From contig JANXNO010000556.1 of the NCBI GenBank assembly GCA_025354075.1, positions 1-11,739 of the forward strand: a DNA stretch of 11,739 nt, in the 5' to 3' direction. The notes under the pieces were generated by a model. The model did not search any database and was not told where the DNA came from. It saw only the letters and a list, made by a program, of their open reading frames with translations. Numbering within the stretch: the first letter of the stretch is position 1; every line of letters starts with the position of its first letter. Made by a program: the position numbers and the translations under genes. The stretch is from Burkholderiales bacterium. Its GTDB lineage: Bacteria > Pseudomonadota > Gammaproteobacteria > Burkholderiales > Casimicrobiaceae. Positions 1-7,134 of the stretch are shown here, in pieces.

Positions 1-220
1 CACTGCCGAAGACGAGTCCTGCGCTGGTCGACAACAGGCCACCTGCGACATTGTCGTCGAAGCGGACGTCTTGCTTGTGCTCCCAGATCTGCTTTCCGGT
101 TCTGGCATCGAGTGCCCGGACTGCCGTGTAAAGAGATCTGCCGGCGCCTGTTGGCCAGCTTGCTTTCCCTGTTTGTTCTCCCTGACCTGGCACTGCACTG
201 GGAAAATAGACCATTCCTTG
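1..220 (-). pseudogene. Fragment of a PQQ-type quinoprotein dehydrogenase, fused in frame to a truncated EAL domain
   Basis: Read on the minus strand in the frame of the preceding EAL domain, about 70 codons encode a sequence containing VRALDARTGKQIWEHKQ and then GGLLSTSAGLVFGS. These resemble the beta-propeller repeats of PQQ-dependent alcohol or methanol dehydrogenases, where an 'A-x-D-x-x-T-G-x-x-x-W' tryptophan-docking motif is followed by 'GGxLSTAGGLVF'. The preceding MVYFPSA also fits a propeller strand and does not fit an EAL domain. The segment has no start of its own and continues past the left edge, so the rest of the enzyme cannot be judged. It may be the 3' part of a dehydrogenase gene joined to a broken signalling gene by deletion or recombination, or an assembly chimera. 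Family assignment is by motif recognition only. Confidence 0.65.
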
Positions 221-2218
221 CTCCAGCACCGGAATGAAGAGCCCCGGCGGCACTAACCCCGTGCGCGGATCATTCCACCGGATGAGCGCTTCGGCACCGC
301 AAATTTTGCCCGTGGATAAATTGAGCTTGGGCTGGTAGTGCAGCACGAATTCACCGTTCTCAAGCGCGCTTCGCAGCTGATTTTCCAGGGTCAAGCGGAT
401 TGCGACTTTCTCAGTCATTGTGCTTGTGTAATAAAGGTAGCGTTCGCCGCGTGCTTTCGCCTCTTTGAGCGCAGCCTCAGCATTTTTAAGCAGCGTATCG
501 GCATCAACGCCGTCATCGGGGAAGACGGCAACACCGACCCGGAACGCAACCCGAAATACAGTGCCATTGAGTTGAAACGGATGCTTTAAGAAGGCATCCA
601 TCTTCTTCTTGTGCAGATGGATCACCCCGCTATCGTGCCGTATCTCCGGCAACACCAGTGCAAACTGGTCACCGCCCACGCGTGCCATCAGATAGGCATC
701 CCCCGCGTTTGCGATAAGCCATTCGGCGACCTGCCGCAACAAACTGTCACCTGCCACCCTGCCCAGGCTATCGTTAATGTTCTTGAATCGCTCAATATCC
801 ACCAGAAACAGGGTGAGTTTGTGGCTGCGGCTGCCTGCCGTAATGGTGTACTGCGCAATGCGCTCCAGAAACAGGCTGCGGTTGGCAAGGCCGGTGAGTA
901 CATCGTAGTACGCGAGGTAGTTGAGCTGGGCCTGCTTGTCCAGATGATCAATGGCAAACGAGATGTCGTTGGCCAGGTCCGTTAGCAGCACGATCTCTTC
1001 TTCGTGGAAAACATCGGTTTCCGTGGCATATAAGGTAAGAGCGCCCACCGCCTTGCCGGAAACGATGAGCGGCAAAATAGCTACGGAATGCACGCCGCAT
1101 GCTGCGAATTTTTCGCGGAATAAAACGTGCGGATCGGCTTGCAAATCACGCGATACGATGGTTCTTTTTTCTGCGATCGCACGGCTGGCGATGGTCAGTG
1201 CAGCTGTGTCTTTTGACGACAGGACAGCGTTGATTGCGAGGAGGAGCTCCTGATCAAAGCCAGCGGAGGCGGTCGTAACAAATTTTCCGGTCGCCTCGTC
1301 CATTGTGCCGAGCATCGCCATCCGGAAACCTCCGACGTTGACGGCTATCTGGCAGGCCTCCGTGAATAGCTGGTTCCGATCATTCGCGCGGACAATCACA
1401 GCGTTGATACCACTGAGCACCGCATACACGTGATTGAGATAGATGATCCGCGCCTCAGCTGCCTTTTGGTCAGTGATGTCGTGTCCGATGCTTGCGGTAC
1501 CGCTCACGTCGCCCACCGGAGAGCGCAGCACGGAATTGTTCCAGCGGATAAGCCGACGCTCACCTGATCGTGTGAATATCCAGTTGTCGTGATGCCAGGC
1601 CTCCGGCAGGTTTTTCAGCAGCGCTGTGAAGACCGGTTTGATACCACCGAGCTCTGGTGGGGCGAACGTTTCAAACCAGTCCTTGCCAATGACCTCATTG
1701 AGTCTCCAGCCCGTCAGGCGAAGCAGAAAGTCGTTGCAGTAAGTGATGCAACCACTGCGATCCAGCATGACCGAAAGCAGCGCCACGTTTTTTAGCAGAT
1801 CGCTGAAGCGCCGTTCGCTTTCGCGCAGACTCTGGTTGACGCGTTTGCGTTGCGTGATGTCGGTGGCGACACCGCGATAACCGATGAAACGATCCTCTGC
1901 ATCAAAGACAGGCTCTCCGCTAGCGGAAACAAACTGCGTGGTGCCGTCCTCAAGGGTGCGGTGGTACTCGAAACCGCGGAACGGCTCGCGAGCCTCAAGG
2001 ACGGCCTTGTGCTCATCCCAGCTTCCAGTGACGGGCAAGACGCCGGCAAGCTCCCAACGGCGAAGCCCGCGCGTGTTGAACTGATCTCCCGCCCATTTTC
2101 CGGCCGCTTCGCCGCCGGAAAACCGAACGAACCGATACGCCGCATCCTGCTCCCAATACCCGTCAGAGGAAAGCTCCGTCAGGCTGCGAAAGCGCTGTTC
2201 ACTTTCCTGTAATTGCGC
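1..2218 (-). pseudogene. Broken PAS-PAS-GAF-GGDEF-EAL c-di-GMP signalling gene (3' part after an in-frame stop)
   Basis: I translated this frame codon by codon and found no stop from 2218 to the left edge. Order: PAS (about 2210-1835, QLQESEQRFRSL to GVATDIT), PAS (about 1825-1470, ending GHDITDQKAAEARI), GAF (about 1435-935), GGDEF (about 905-430) and the start of an EAL domain (about 405-221). The GGDEF has FLVDIERFKNINDSLG, but its signature at 662-676 is GGDQF and no RxxD inhibitory site precedes it. The EAL keeps HYQPK and EALIRW but stops after FIPVLE, so most catalytic residues are missing before the dehydrogenase-like sequence begins. The frame is continuous with the PAS gene upstream except for one TAG. 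No ATG, GTG or TTG occurs in frame within the first 60 codons, so separate translation is unlikely. The ancestor probably made or degraded c-di-GMP in response to a cue sensed by PAS/GAF and KaiBC; this copy is probably inactive. Confidence 0.8.
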
Positions 2219-2221
2219 CTA
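2219..2221 (-). other. In-frame TAG stop interrupting the PAS-GGDEF-EAL gene
   Basis: The minus-strand codons read ...CAG CGG GCG GCT TAG GCG CAA TTA CAG GAA AGT... Both sides are in the same frame and match one continuous signalling-protein linker. The expected residue at the stop in this kind of linker is often Glu or Lys, and GAG or AAG to TAG is a single base change. A base-calling error is possible. Confidence 0.85.
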
Positions 2222-3175
2222 AGCCGCCCGCTGAATAGTCATGTCATCGGCAACTACGAGAATGTGTGACAGCGTTCCGCGCTCATCCCGTAACGCGACT
2301 TTGCGTACGTGTGCGTGGATTGGTCCCCGATCACGGCTTGAAATCACATGGTCGGGAAAGTCCTGCATGATGGCCCGCGACGCGAGCTCCACGTCGGCGG
2401 CGTACATATGCTCACCTTCCTGCCCGGGCCAGATGTCGTGCACGTTTCGTCCTATCGCTGCGTCGCGCGACACGCCAAACATCGTCTCGGCGGCCTTGTT
2501 CCAAATCAGGATGCGAAAGTCATCTTTTACTGACTTCAGCTGAACGGCAGTCGGCATGTTTTCTACGACATCGGTCAATAATTGTTGCAGCGCGCGCTGT
2601 GCTTCCTCTGCCTGTATCCGTTCGCTGATGTTGACGTGCACGACCACCACACCCGTCGGTGGGTCACCCGGCAACGGTGTCACCGTCATCAGGAACCAGC
2701 GCTGCTGGTCTGGCGCGTGGCAGGGATACTCGATAGAAAAGCGGTCGCGCTCGCCGCTCAGCACTGCCCGAATACCGGTTCCGACGTGCTGCGCGCCATC
2801 TGCGTTAGCGCCACACGCGGCATCGCACACGCGGAGGTAACTGACGCCAACGCCCCAGCCGTCGTCGCTCATGCAATTGCTATCGGCAAACGCACGCCAC
2901 GCGTCGTTCACCGAGACCACAATCCCGCGCGCGTCCAGCAGTGCAATATGCATGGGCAGCGCGTCGACAATGGAGGCCTGACGGGCGGCCTCGTGCTGCC
3001 GCCGGTGTTCCTGGGCATGGCTTAACAGCAAAGTGCGCCCCTGTCGATTGGCAACCGTATCCACCTCGCCGGCCGTTAACTTGTGCAGGCGCTGCTCGGT
3101 TCGATGCAGCAGCTCAATCAGCTCGGAAATTTCGTCGTTTTCGCTGAGGGCGGGGGGCAACGATGCTGTATTCAT
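2219..3175 (-). CDS. PAS-domain signalling protein, probably the truncated N-terminal part of a larger GGDEF-EAL protein
   Basis: 318 residues. A short N-terminal segment (1-60, including ELIELLHRTEQRLHKLTAGEVD) resembles the linker common at the start of proteobacterial PAS kinases. It is followed by a PAS domain at about 66-188 (IVDALPMHIALLDARG, ending VVVHVNISERIQAEEA) and a second at about 200-318 (NMPTAVQLK, ending HILVVADDMTIQRAA). No output domain precedes the TAG at 2219-2221; the same frame then continues with AQLQESEQRF, a typical inter-PAS linker and next PAS start. This points to a nonsense mutation within one gene. The ATG at 3175 was chosen because it lies 8 nt after the kaiB stop with a weak AGG upstream. 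An in-frame ATG at 3373 would lie inside kaiB and give a low-complexity Arg-rich leader. It is third in the kaiC-kaiB operon, so a Kai-linked sensory role is inferred. Confidence 0.8.
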   Translation of the reverse strand: MNTASLPPALSENDEISELIELLHRTEQRLHKLTAGEVDTVANRQGRTLLLSHAQEHRRQHEAARQASIVDALPMHIALLDARGIVVSVNDAWRAFADSNCMSDDGWGVGVSYLRVCDAACGANADGAQHVGTGIRAVLSGERDRFSIEYPCHAPDQQRWFLMTVTPLPGDPPTGVVVVHVNISERIQAEEAQRALQQLLTDVVENMPTAVQLKSVKDDFRILIWNKAAETMFGVSRDAAIGRNVHDIWPGQEGEHMYAADVELASRAIMQDFPDHVISSRDRGPIHAHVRKVALRDERGTLSHILVVADDMTIQRAA

Positions 3176-3183
3176 GCGGGTAC

Positions 3184-3462
3184 CTATTGCAGCCCGAGAG
3201 CGAGCAGCACGGTTTGCGTCTCGCTCAGCGCGCCAACGATCCGGCGAACCGGAGCAGGTGCCAGTTTGATCAGGGTGGGCGTCATGAAGATGCGGTCTTC
3301 CAGTGCGCGTTGTGGCTCGTGAAAAACATCCACCACTTCGATCTTGTGGCGGTCGGGTAAATGGGCCTGGCACAGTGCGGTGAGGTTGGCAAGCGCGCGC
3401 ACGGAGTTCAGCGCGCCTTCGGCGACATACAGCCGGAACTGGTAAGTGGTTCGTTGAGTCAT
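3184..3462 (-). CDS. kaiB: KaiB clock protein homologue
   Basis: 92 residues. KaiB is a thioredoxin-like, fold-switching protein that binds the CI ring of KaiC. Conserved signatures are FRLYVAEGALNSVRALANL (9-27) and MTPTLIKLAPAPVRRIVGAL (60-79), with the proline-rich TPT and APAP segments typical of the family. It ends at residue 92 and lacks the short acidic tail of cyanobacterial KaiB. By eye, the residue matching the fold-switch glycine of cyanobacterial KaiB (Gly88 in Synechococcus) is Ala88 here, and the one matching Asp90 is Gly90. The ATG lies 7 nt after the kaiC stop with no clear Shine-Dalgarno sequence, so it is probably translated by coupling. No kaiA is visible, as is usual outside cyanobacteria. 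In proteobacteria such KaiB proteins are linked to stress adaptation more than to proven circadian rhythm. Confidence 0.95.
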   Translation of the reverse strand: MTQRTTYQFRLYVAEGALNSVRALANLTALCQAHLPDRHKIEVVDVFHEPQRALEDRIFMTPTLIKLAPAPVRRIVGALSETQTVLLALGLQ

Positions 3463-3469
3463 GGCGTGA

Positions 3470-5203
3470 TCACTTGGGGTCGATGACCGCTACATCGGCG
3501 CCGCGCAGTGCCCGCATCTGCGTCCGGCCTCGTGAGACTTCACCCTCGCGCCGTTCTGTGATGCTGACCAGGAGGGCCTTCTCAAGCTGTTTAGCCACGA
3601 TTTCTGTTTGCAGCGATTTCAACCGCGCCACAAGTTCGGTTTCTTCAGCATCGAGTCTGACGCGTTTGAGTTTTGCCACAGCCTTCGCCGCCTCGGTGGC
3701 CGCCCGTTCAGTGCGCTCCTTTTCCGAGCGCTGCGTGCCCATGAGCACTTCGCCGCTCGCGGTATACGCGTCGCTCAAGGTCACTCCCGTGGCACTGAGG
3801 ATCAGTTCCCGCACCTGATTGGAATGTGCCGTGCCGCGGGATTTGATGATGGACAGCGCCCGGTTGCGTTCGCCGGCCTGAACCAGATAGTTCAAGTGGA
3901 TCCAGGTGTCTGACAGCGTGGAAATCTGCATTGAGGCGCTGCGTTCGCTCGGGCTGAACATCTCGTCAAGCAGGCGGGTGCACACCATCGTGATGCCCTC
4001 CGCCTTTGAGCAGTCGACCAGGCGTTCTGCGACGCTTCGTGCGGTCAGATCGTTACCTGATTTCGACCAGGTTGACACCGGGTCTATGACCAGACAACGG
4101 GCCTTGTGTTCGGCTGCCAGTTCTTTGATTCGTGCCAGATAGATCTCGGCGCTGACCGTAATGTCGCGAGCGGGAATCATGCGCAGGCGACCGTTCTTGA
4201 CGTAGCGATCAAGACGAATGCCGACGGAGGCGAGATTGCGGATTACCTCGGCGTATTCCGAATCAAAAATGATGAACAACGTGTGCTCGCCACGCTCGCA
4301 GGCAGCTTCTGCGAACGCGCCACTCAGTGTGGTCTTCGCGGTGCCAGGAGAGCCGGTAATCAACACGCTGGCACCGCGGTAGTAGCCGCCGTCGAGCATG
4401 GTGTCGAGACGCTTCACACCGGTCGATACGCGCTGGTTGCTGACCCGCGCGTCAGCACGTATTCTGGTGCGGGCGACAGCGACCTCAAGACCATGTTTTC
4501 CGATCAGGAAGGGAGACTCGTCTTCGTCGAAACCCGAGCCACGATACTTCACCCCCCGCAGGTTGCGCTGCGACACGCCCTGCACTACGCAGTGATTGAG
4601 AATGACTGCACAGTCCACCATAAACTGCATGTAATCGAAGGGTTGCTGGCCGAGCGCGCCGGTCGTATTGGTGTTTGTCTGCAGCGTAATGAGCCCCGTC
4701 ACATTTCGCGCTAGCAGCCATTCATTCAGACGGTAAAGCTCACGCCGTCTCGCGGCAGCATCAGGCAGCATCGCCAGCATGACGTTCAAGGCGTCAAACA
4801 CCACGCGCCGCGCCTTGAGCTTGGGTATCTCCATCGCTAACGCTGCCAGCAGCCCCCCCAGATCGAAATCACCCGACTGGATCACGTCCGGGTCGAGCTG
4901 TGCATCGATAAAAAAAAGGTCTTTACGGCGCAGCTCCGCGAGCTTCCAGCCGAAGCTTTCTGCGTTGGCGAGGATGCGTGCAGTCGGTTCTTCGAACGCG
5001 ACCAAGATGCCCGGTTCTTTACAGTTCAAAGCGCCATGGGTGAGAAATTGCAGGGAAAATATGGTCTTGCCAGAACCCGGCCCCCCCGTGACGACAGCGG
5101 TTCGACGGTAAGGCAGACCGCCTCCGGTGATGTCGTCGAAGCCGACAATGCCCGTTGCCGACTTGACCGGGGGCACAACATGCCGAGAGCGGTGTGATTG
5201 CAT
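3470..5203 (-). CDS. kaiC: KaiC clock ATPase homologue, proteobacterial type with C-terminal coiled coil
   Basis: 577 residues, two RecA-like domains. CI: Walker A GGPGSGKT (40-47), catalytic-type Glu pair in AFEEPTARI (71-72), Walker B RRVVFDALN (Asp137). CII: Walker A GSPGTAKT (284-291), Walker B CLVIDPVSTW (Asp374), and ISTLSDTW (427-434), which keeps the Ser428-Thr429 pair matching the autophosphorylation sites of cyanobacterial KaiC (Ser431/Thr432). At the position of the CII glutamate pair this protein reads FDSEYAEVIRN, so Asp-Ser (314-315) replaces Glu-Glu; this kind of CII is recalled from KaiC2-like proteins. From about 487 to 567 there is a charged, heptad-rich tail predicted to form a coiled coil, longer than the roughly 519-residue cyanobacterial KaiC. 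The start ATG follows GGGGAAAAGA, an acceptable ribosome binding site. It is first in an operon with kaiB and the PAS gene. Expected to be a hexameric ATPase; kinase activity is uncertain. Confidence 0.95.
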   Translation of the reverse strand: MQSHRSRHVVPPVKSATGIVGFDDITGGGLPYRRTAVVTGGPGSGKTIFSLQFLTHGALNCKEPGILVAFEEPTARILANAESFGWKLAELRRKDLFFIDAQLDPDVIQSGDFDLGGLLAALAMEIPKLKARRVVFDALNVMLAMLPDAAARRRELYRLNEWLLARNVTGLITLQTNTNTTGALGQQPFDYMQFMVDCAVILNHCVVQGVSQRNLRGVKYRGSGFDEDESPFLIGKHGLEVAVARTRIRADARVSNQRVSTGVKRLDTMLDGGYYRGASVLITGSPGTAKTTLSGAFAEAACERGEHTLFIIFDSEYAEVIRNLASVGIRLDRYVKNGRLRMIPARDITVSAEIYLARIKELAAEHKARCLVIDPVSTWSKSGNDLTARSVAERLVDCSKAEGITMVCTRLLDEMFSPSERSASMQISTLSDTWIHLNYLVQAGERNRALSIIKSRGTAHSNQVRELILSATGVTLSDAYTASGEVLMGTQRSEKERTERAATEAAKAVAKLKRVRLDAEETELVARLKSLQTEIVAKQLEKALLVSITERREGEVSRGRTQMRALRGADVAVIDPK

Positions 5204-5645
5204 TCTTTTCCCCGCCGATCGCGTGCGGAATGAAACGTCAGATTTGGCTCAAGCACGCGTGCAAGCGATGCTGCCAAGAGAGCAGAATGCGCCAGCGCAT
5301 TCTGTTCGTCTGTACGCTATGCAACATAGGCCGTCCGCGCGGCTCTTTTAGGGTTGCACAGTGGCCCGCGCAAAATTGACCTCGCAGCGTCGCTGCGGCG
5401 TTCGCATCGCTTGGGGGGGGCTGATCAATTGTGTGCGAAAGAGTGACGGTATAGCTTTATGCCGAAAGCGCCATTCAACCTGGGCTTTAAGTCGTTTTAT
5501 GCAAAAAGTCGACTATTTATAAAAATAGCCTTTATCCCTTATGGAATATGGCGTACACCGAGAAGCTGTCATTCCGTTCGGAGCTGCGACGCAGGAAGTC
5601 GGTCGGCAACACCGCTGAACGTTATTGCCAGTTGCTTTGCGAAGG
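5204..5645. other. Intergenic region between cbpM and kaiC with several inverted repeats
   Basis: No credible gene is seen; the short open frames here run into the antisense of cbpM or kaiC. It probably carries the kaiC promoter, but I see no convincing -35/-10 pair. Structure includes CGCAGCG-T-CGCTGCG (5383-5397), an AT-rich inverted repeat CTATTT-ATAA-AAATAG (5513-5528), a run of eight G (5413-5420), and a repeated AAGTCG 17 bp apart (5489 and 5506). On the minus strand the AT-rich repeat is followed after five bases by TTTTT, so a weak terminator after cbpM is possible. Confidence 0.5.
5283..5304. promoter_or_regulatory. Inverted repeat upstream of kaiC, possible operator
   Basis: Perfect 10-bp arms CAGAATGCGC and GCGCATTCTG separated by CA, about 80 bp upstream of the kaiC start. 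Its core TGCGCCAGCGCA is nearly the same as the core of the palindrome upstream of cbpA (7119-7134). Regulator unknown; it could also be an RNA hairpin in the kaiC leader. Confidence 0.4.
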
Positions 5646-5972
5646 CTAGCGCGCGACGGCTGACTGTTGCGCGCGTAACCTGGCTACTTCCGCTTCCAGC
5701 GCCCGTACCTGTTCAAGCAGCTGCAGCGTCAGCGCTAGCGCATGACTGTCGAGCTCAAGGTCATCGCGCAACCGGCTGGCTTTGCGCACGGTTAACACGC
5801 AGTCGCCGCTGAATGTCCACGGCGACTGGTTGTAGTCGCTCGGCACCAGCGCGCCAGCAAAGACCAGTTCGCAAACTTCTTCCTCCACCAGGCCGGACAG
5901 ATCAACCAGATCCTTGATTGACACGCGTTGCGTGGCGTCAAGCCACAGCACGTTGTGCGTTTCAATTTGCAT
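5646..5972 (-). CDS. cbpM: Chaperone modulator CbpM
   Basis: 108 residues from the chosen start. CbpM binds the J domain of CbpA and inhibits its co-chaperone and DNA-binding activity. It has the MerR-like family pattern: SIKDLVDLSGLVEEEVCELV (near the N-terminus), then GALVP and WTFSGDCVLTVRKASRLRDDL, a hydrophobic helix with HALALTLQLLEQV, and a C-terminal coiled-coil helix (ALEAEVARLRAQQ). Length fits the roughly 100-residue family. The ATG at 5972 is preferred because GAGG stands 6 nt upstream; an ATG at 5984 would add four residues. The start lies inside the last codons of cbpA (11-nt overlap), so the two are translationally coupled. Confidence 0.85.
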   Translation of the reverse strand: MQIETHNVLWLDATQRVSIKDLVDLSGLVEEEVCELVFAGALVPSDYNQSPWTFSGDCVLTVRKASRLRDDLELDSHALALTLQLLEQVRALEAEVARLRAQQSAVAR

Positions 5973-6951
5973 GGGAAACCTCATTAAACAGTTGACTGCG
6001 TGGGTTGAACGTGGACGCTTCAGCGAGTTCTTTGAACAGGGCTTGTTCGCGCTCGGAGAGCTCGGCCGGCATCGCGATTTTCACGACTGCGAACAGATCG
6101 CCCTCACCGTCACCGGGTTTGGGCAGACCGCGCTTGCCGAGCCGCAGCTGTTGCCCGCTGTTGATGGCCGGTGCGACCTTCAGGTTGACGCGTCCCGCCA
6201 GCGTTGGCACGACGACGGTGGTGCCGAGCGCCGCCTCCCATGGAGCGAGCGGCAGGTCAATATAGAGGTCATAGCCATCAACGCGATAGAGCGGATGCGG
6301 GCGCAGTGCAATGTTGAGGTAGACATCGCCGTCGCGTCCGCCATTGATGCCTTTGCTACCCTGCCCGCGCAGACGCAGGCGCTGGCCGTCGGTTGCGCCC
6401 TTCGGGATGCGCGCTTCCAGCGTGCGCGTTTCGCGCTTCATCTGGCCCTGCGCGTCGTACGTGGGAACGCTCAGATTCAGGCCAACCAGGGTGCCGCCGT
6501 AGGCTTCTTCGAGCGTAATTTGCGTGGTGACGTCGTAGTCTTCACCGGGAATGGGGCGACTGGTATTGCCACGCGGGCCGCCCATGCCGCCCGCAGCGTT
6601 ATGCGCGCTCCGACCACGGGAAAAGCTTGCGAAAAGATCAGACAGATCGACCCCGTCAAATGACGATGCGCCATCGCCGAACTGCGTCTTGAACTGATCG
6701 CCCCAGTCCTGAGACGGCTTGAATTCTTCGCCGCTTGGATGTTTGCCAAGACGGTCATACGCCGCCCTTTTTTCGGCATCCTTGAGCGTTTTATATGCCT
6801 CGGCCGCGTCCTTGAATTTTTCTTCGCCGTCAGGGTCCCTCGACACGTCCGGATGATATTTTCTGGCCAGGTTGCGGTACGCCTTCTTTATTTCGTCGTC
6901 GGTCGCGGTGCGCTCGACGCCAAGGATGGCGTAGTAGTCTTTGTATTTCAT
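5962..6951 (-). CDS. cbpA: Curved-DNA-binding J-domain co-chaperone CbpA
   Basis: 329 residues. A class B DnaJ protein that stimulates DnaK ATPase and, in Escherichia coli, binds curved DNA in the nucleoid. J domain at 1-70 (KDYYAILGVERTATDDEIKKAYRNLA) with the HPD triad at 33-35. A linker (about 71-135) with SFDGVDLSDLFASF follows, then the two substrate-binding beta domains starting at DYDVTTQITLEEAYGG, with LEARIPKGATDGQRLRLRGQG and DGDVYLNIALRPHPLYRVDG. There is no CxxCxGxG zinc finger, which separates it from DnaJ. The ATG is preceded by TAGGT at suitable spacing. Its 3' end overlaps cbpM, the usual arrangement. Confidence 0.93.
   Translation of the reverse strand: MKYKDYYAILGVERTATDDEIKKAYRNLARKYHPDVSRDPDGEEKFKDAAEAYKTLKDAEKRAAYDRLGKHPSGEEFKPSQDWGDQFKTQFGDGASSFDGVDLSDLFASFSRGRSAHNAAGGMGGPRGNTSRPIPGEDYDVTTQITLEEAYGGTLVGLNLSVPTYDAQGQMKRETRTLEARIPKGATDGQRLRLRGQGSKGINGGRDGDVYLNIALRPHPLYRVDGYDLYIDLPLAPWEAALGTTVVVPTLAGRVNLKVAPAINSGQQLRLGKRGLPKPGDGEGDLFAVVKIAMPAELSEREQALFKELAEASTFNPRSQLFNEVSHAN
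5979..5982 (-). promoter_or_regulatory. Ribosome binding site deciding the cbpM start
   Basis: GAGG on the minus strand, six bases before the ATG at 5972. The alternative ATG at 5984 has no purine-rich motif upstream (CAACTGTTTA), so the shorter form is preferred. Confidence 0.6.
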
Positions 6952-7054
6952 TTACGACCTACTTTATTTGTCACGGCGAGGGCCTTGCTCAGTCGGCGGG
7001 AAAGTGGCTCCAAGTCATGTTTCCTTGACACGGTGACATAACGGTTGCTTGAAA

Positions 7055-7084
7055 TTTATAAACCTCGACCGCCACTTCTGTCGC
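7055..7084 (-). promoter_or_regulatory. Possible sigma-70-like promoter for cbpA-cbpM
   Basis: On the minus strand, GCGACA (7079-7084) and TATAAA (7055-7060) are separated by 18 bp, about 100 bp before the cbpA start. The -35 matches TTGACA at four of six positions. I found no heat-shock sigma-32 signature on this strand. Weak evidence. Confidence 0.25.
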
Positions 7085-7118
7085 TGCATGTGTTTATGCC
7101 AGCTGTAGCAACGAACGA

Positions 7119-7134
7119 TTTGCGCTAGCGCAAA
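7119..7134. promoter_or_regulatory. Perfect 16-bp palindrome, possible operator
   Basis: TTTGCGCTAGCGCAAA is fully self-complementary. It lies 168 bp upstream of cbpA and about 300 bp upstream of the first copper gene. Its 12-bp core differs by one base from the dyad upstream of kaiC (5283-5304). A dimeric regulator site is the simplest reading; the protein is unknown. Confidence 0.4.

Noticed and set aside
3176..3373. 5' extension of the PAS gene to an ATG inside kaiB
   Set aside because: The extra 66 residues are an out-of-frame reading of kaiB with Arg/Thr/Asp-rich low complexity. The ATG at 3175, just after the kaiB stop, is the natural start.
5413..5420. Run of eight G as a phase-variation tract
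   Set aside because: It is intergenic, more than 200 bp from kaiC and not placed between recognisable promoter elements.
5459..5812. 117-codon plus-strand ORF overlapping cbpM
   Set aside because: More than half is antisense to the well-supported cbpM, and the rest is AT-rich intergenic sequence without a ribosome binding site.
7048..7068. CTTGAAA as a heat-shock (sigma-32) promoter
   Set aside because: It lies on the plus strand, away from cbpA, and no CCCCAT-like -10 follows at the required spacing.
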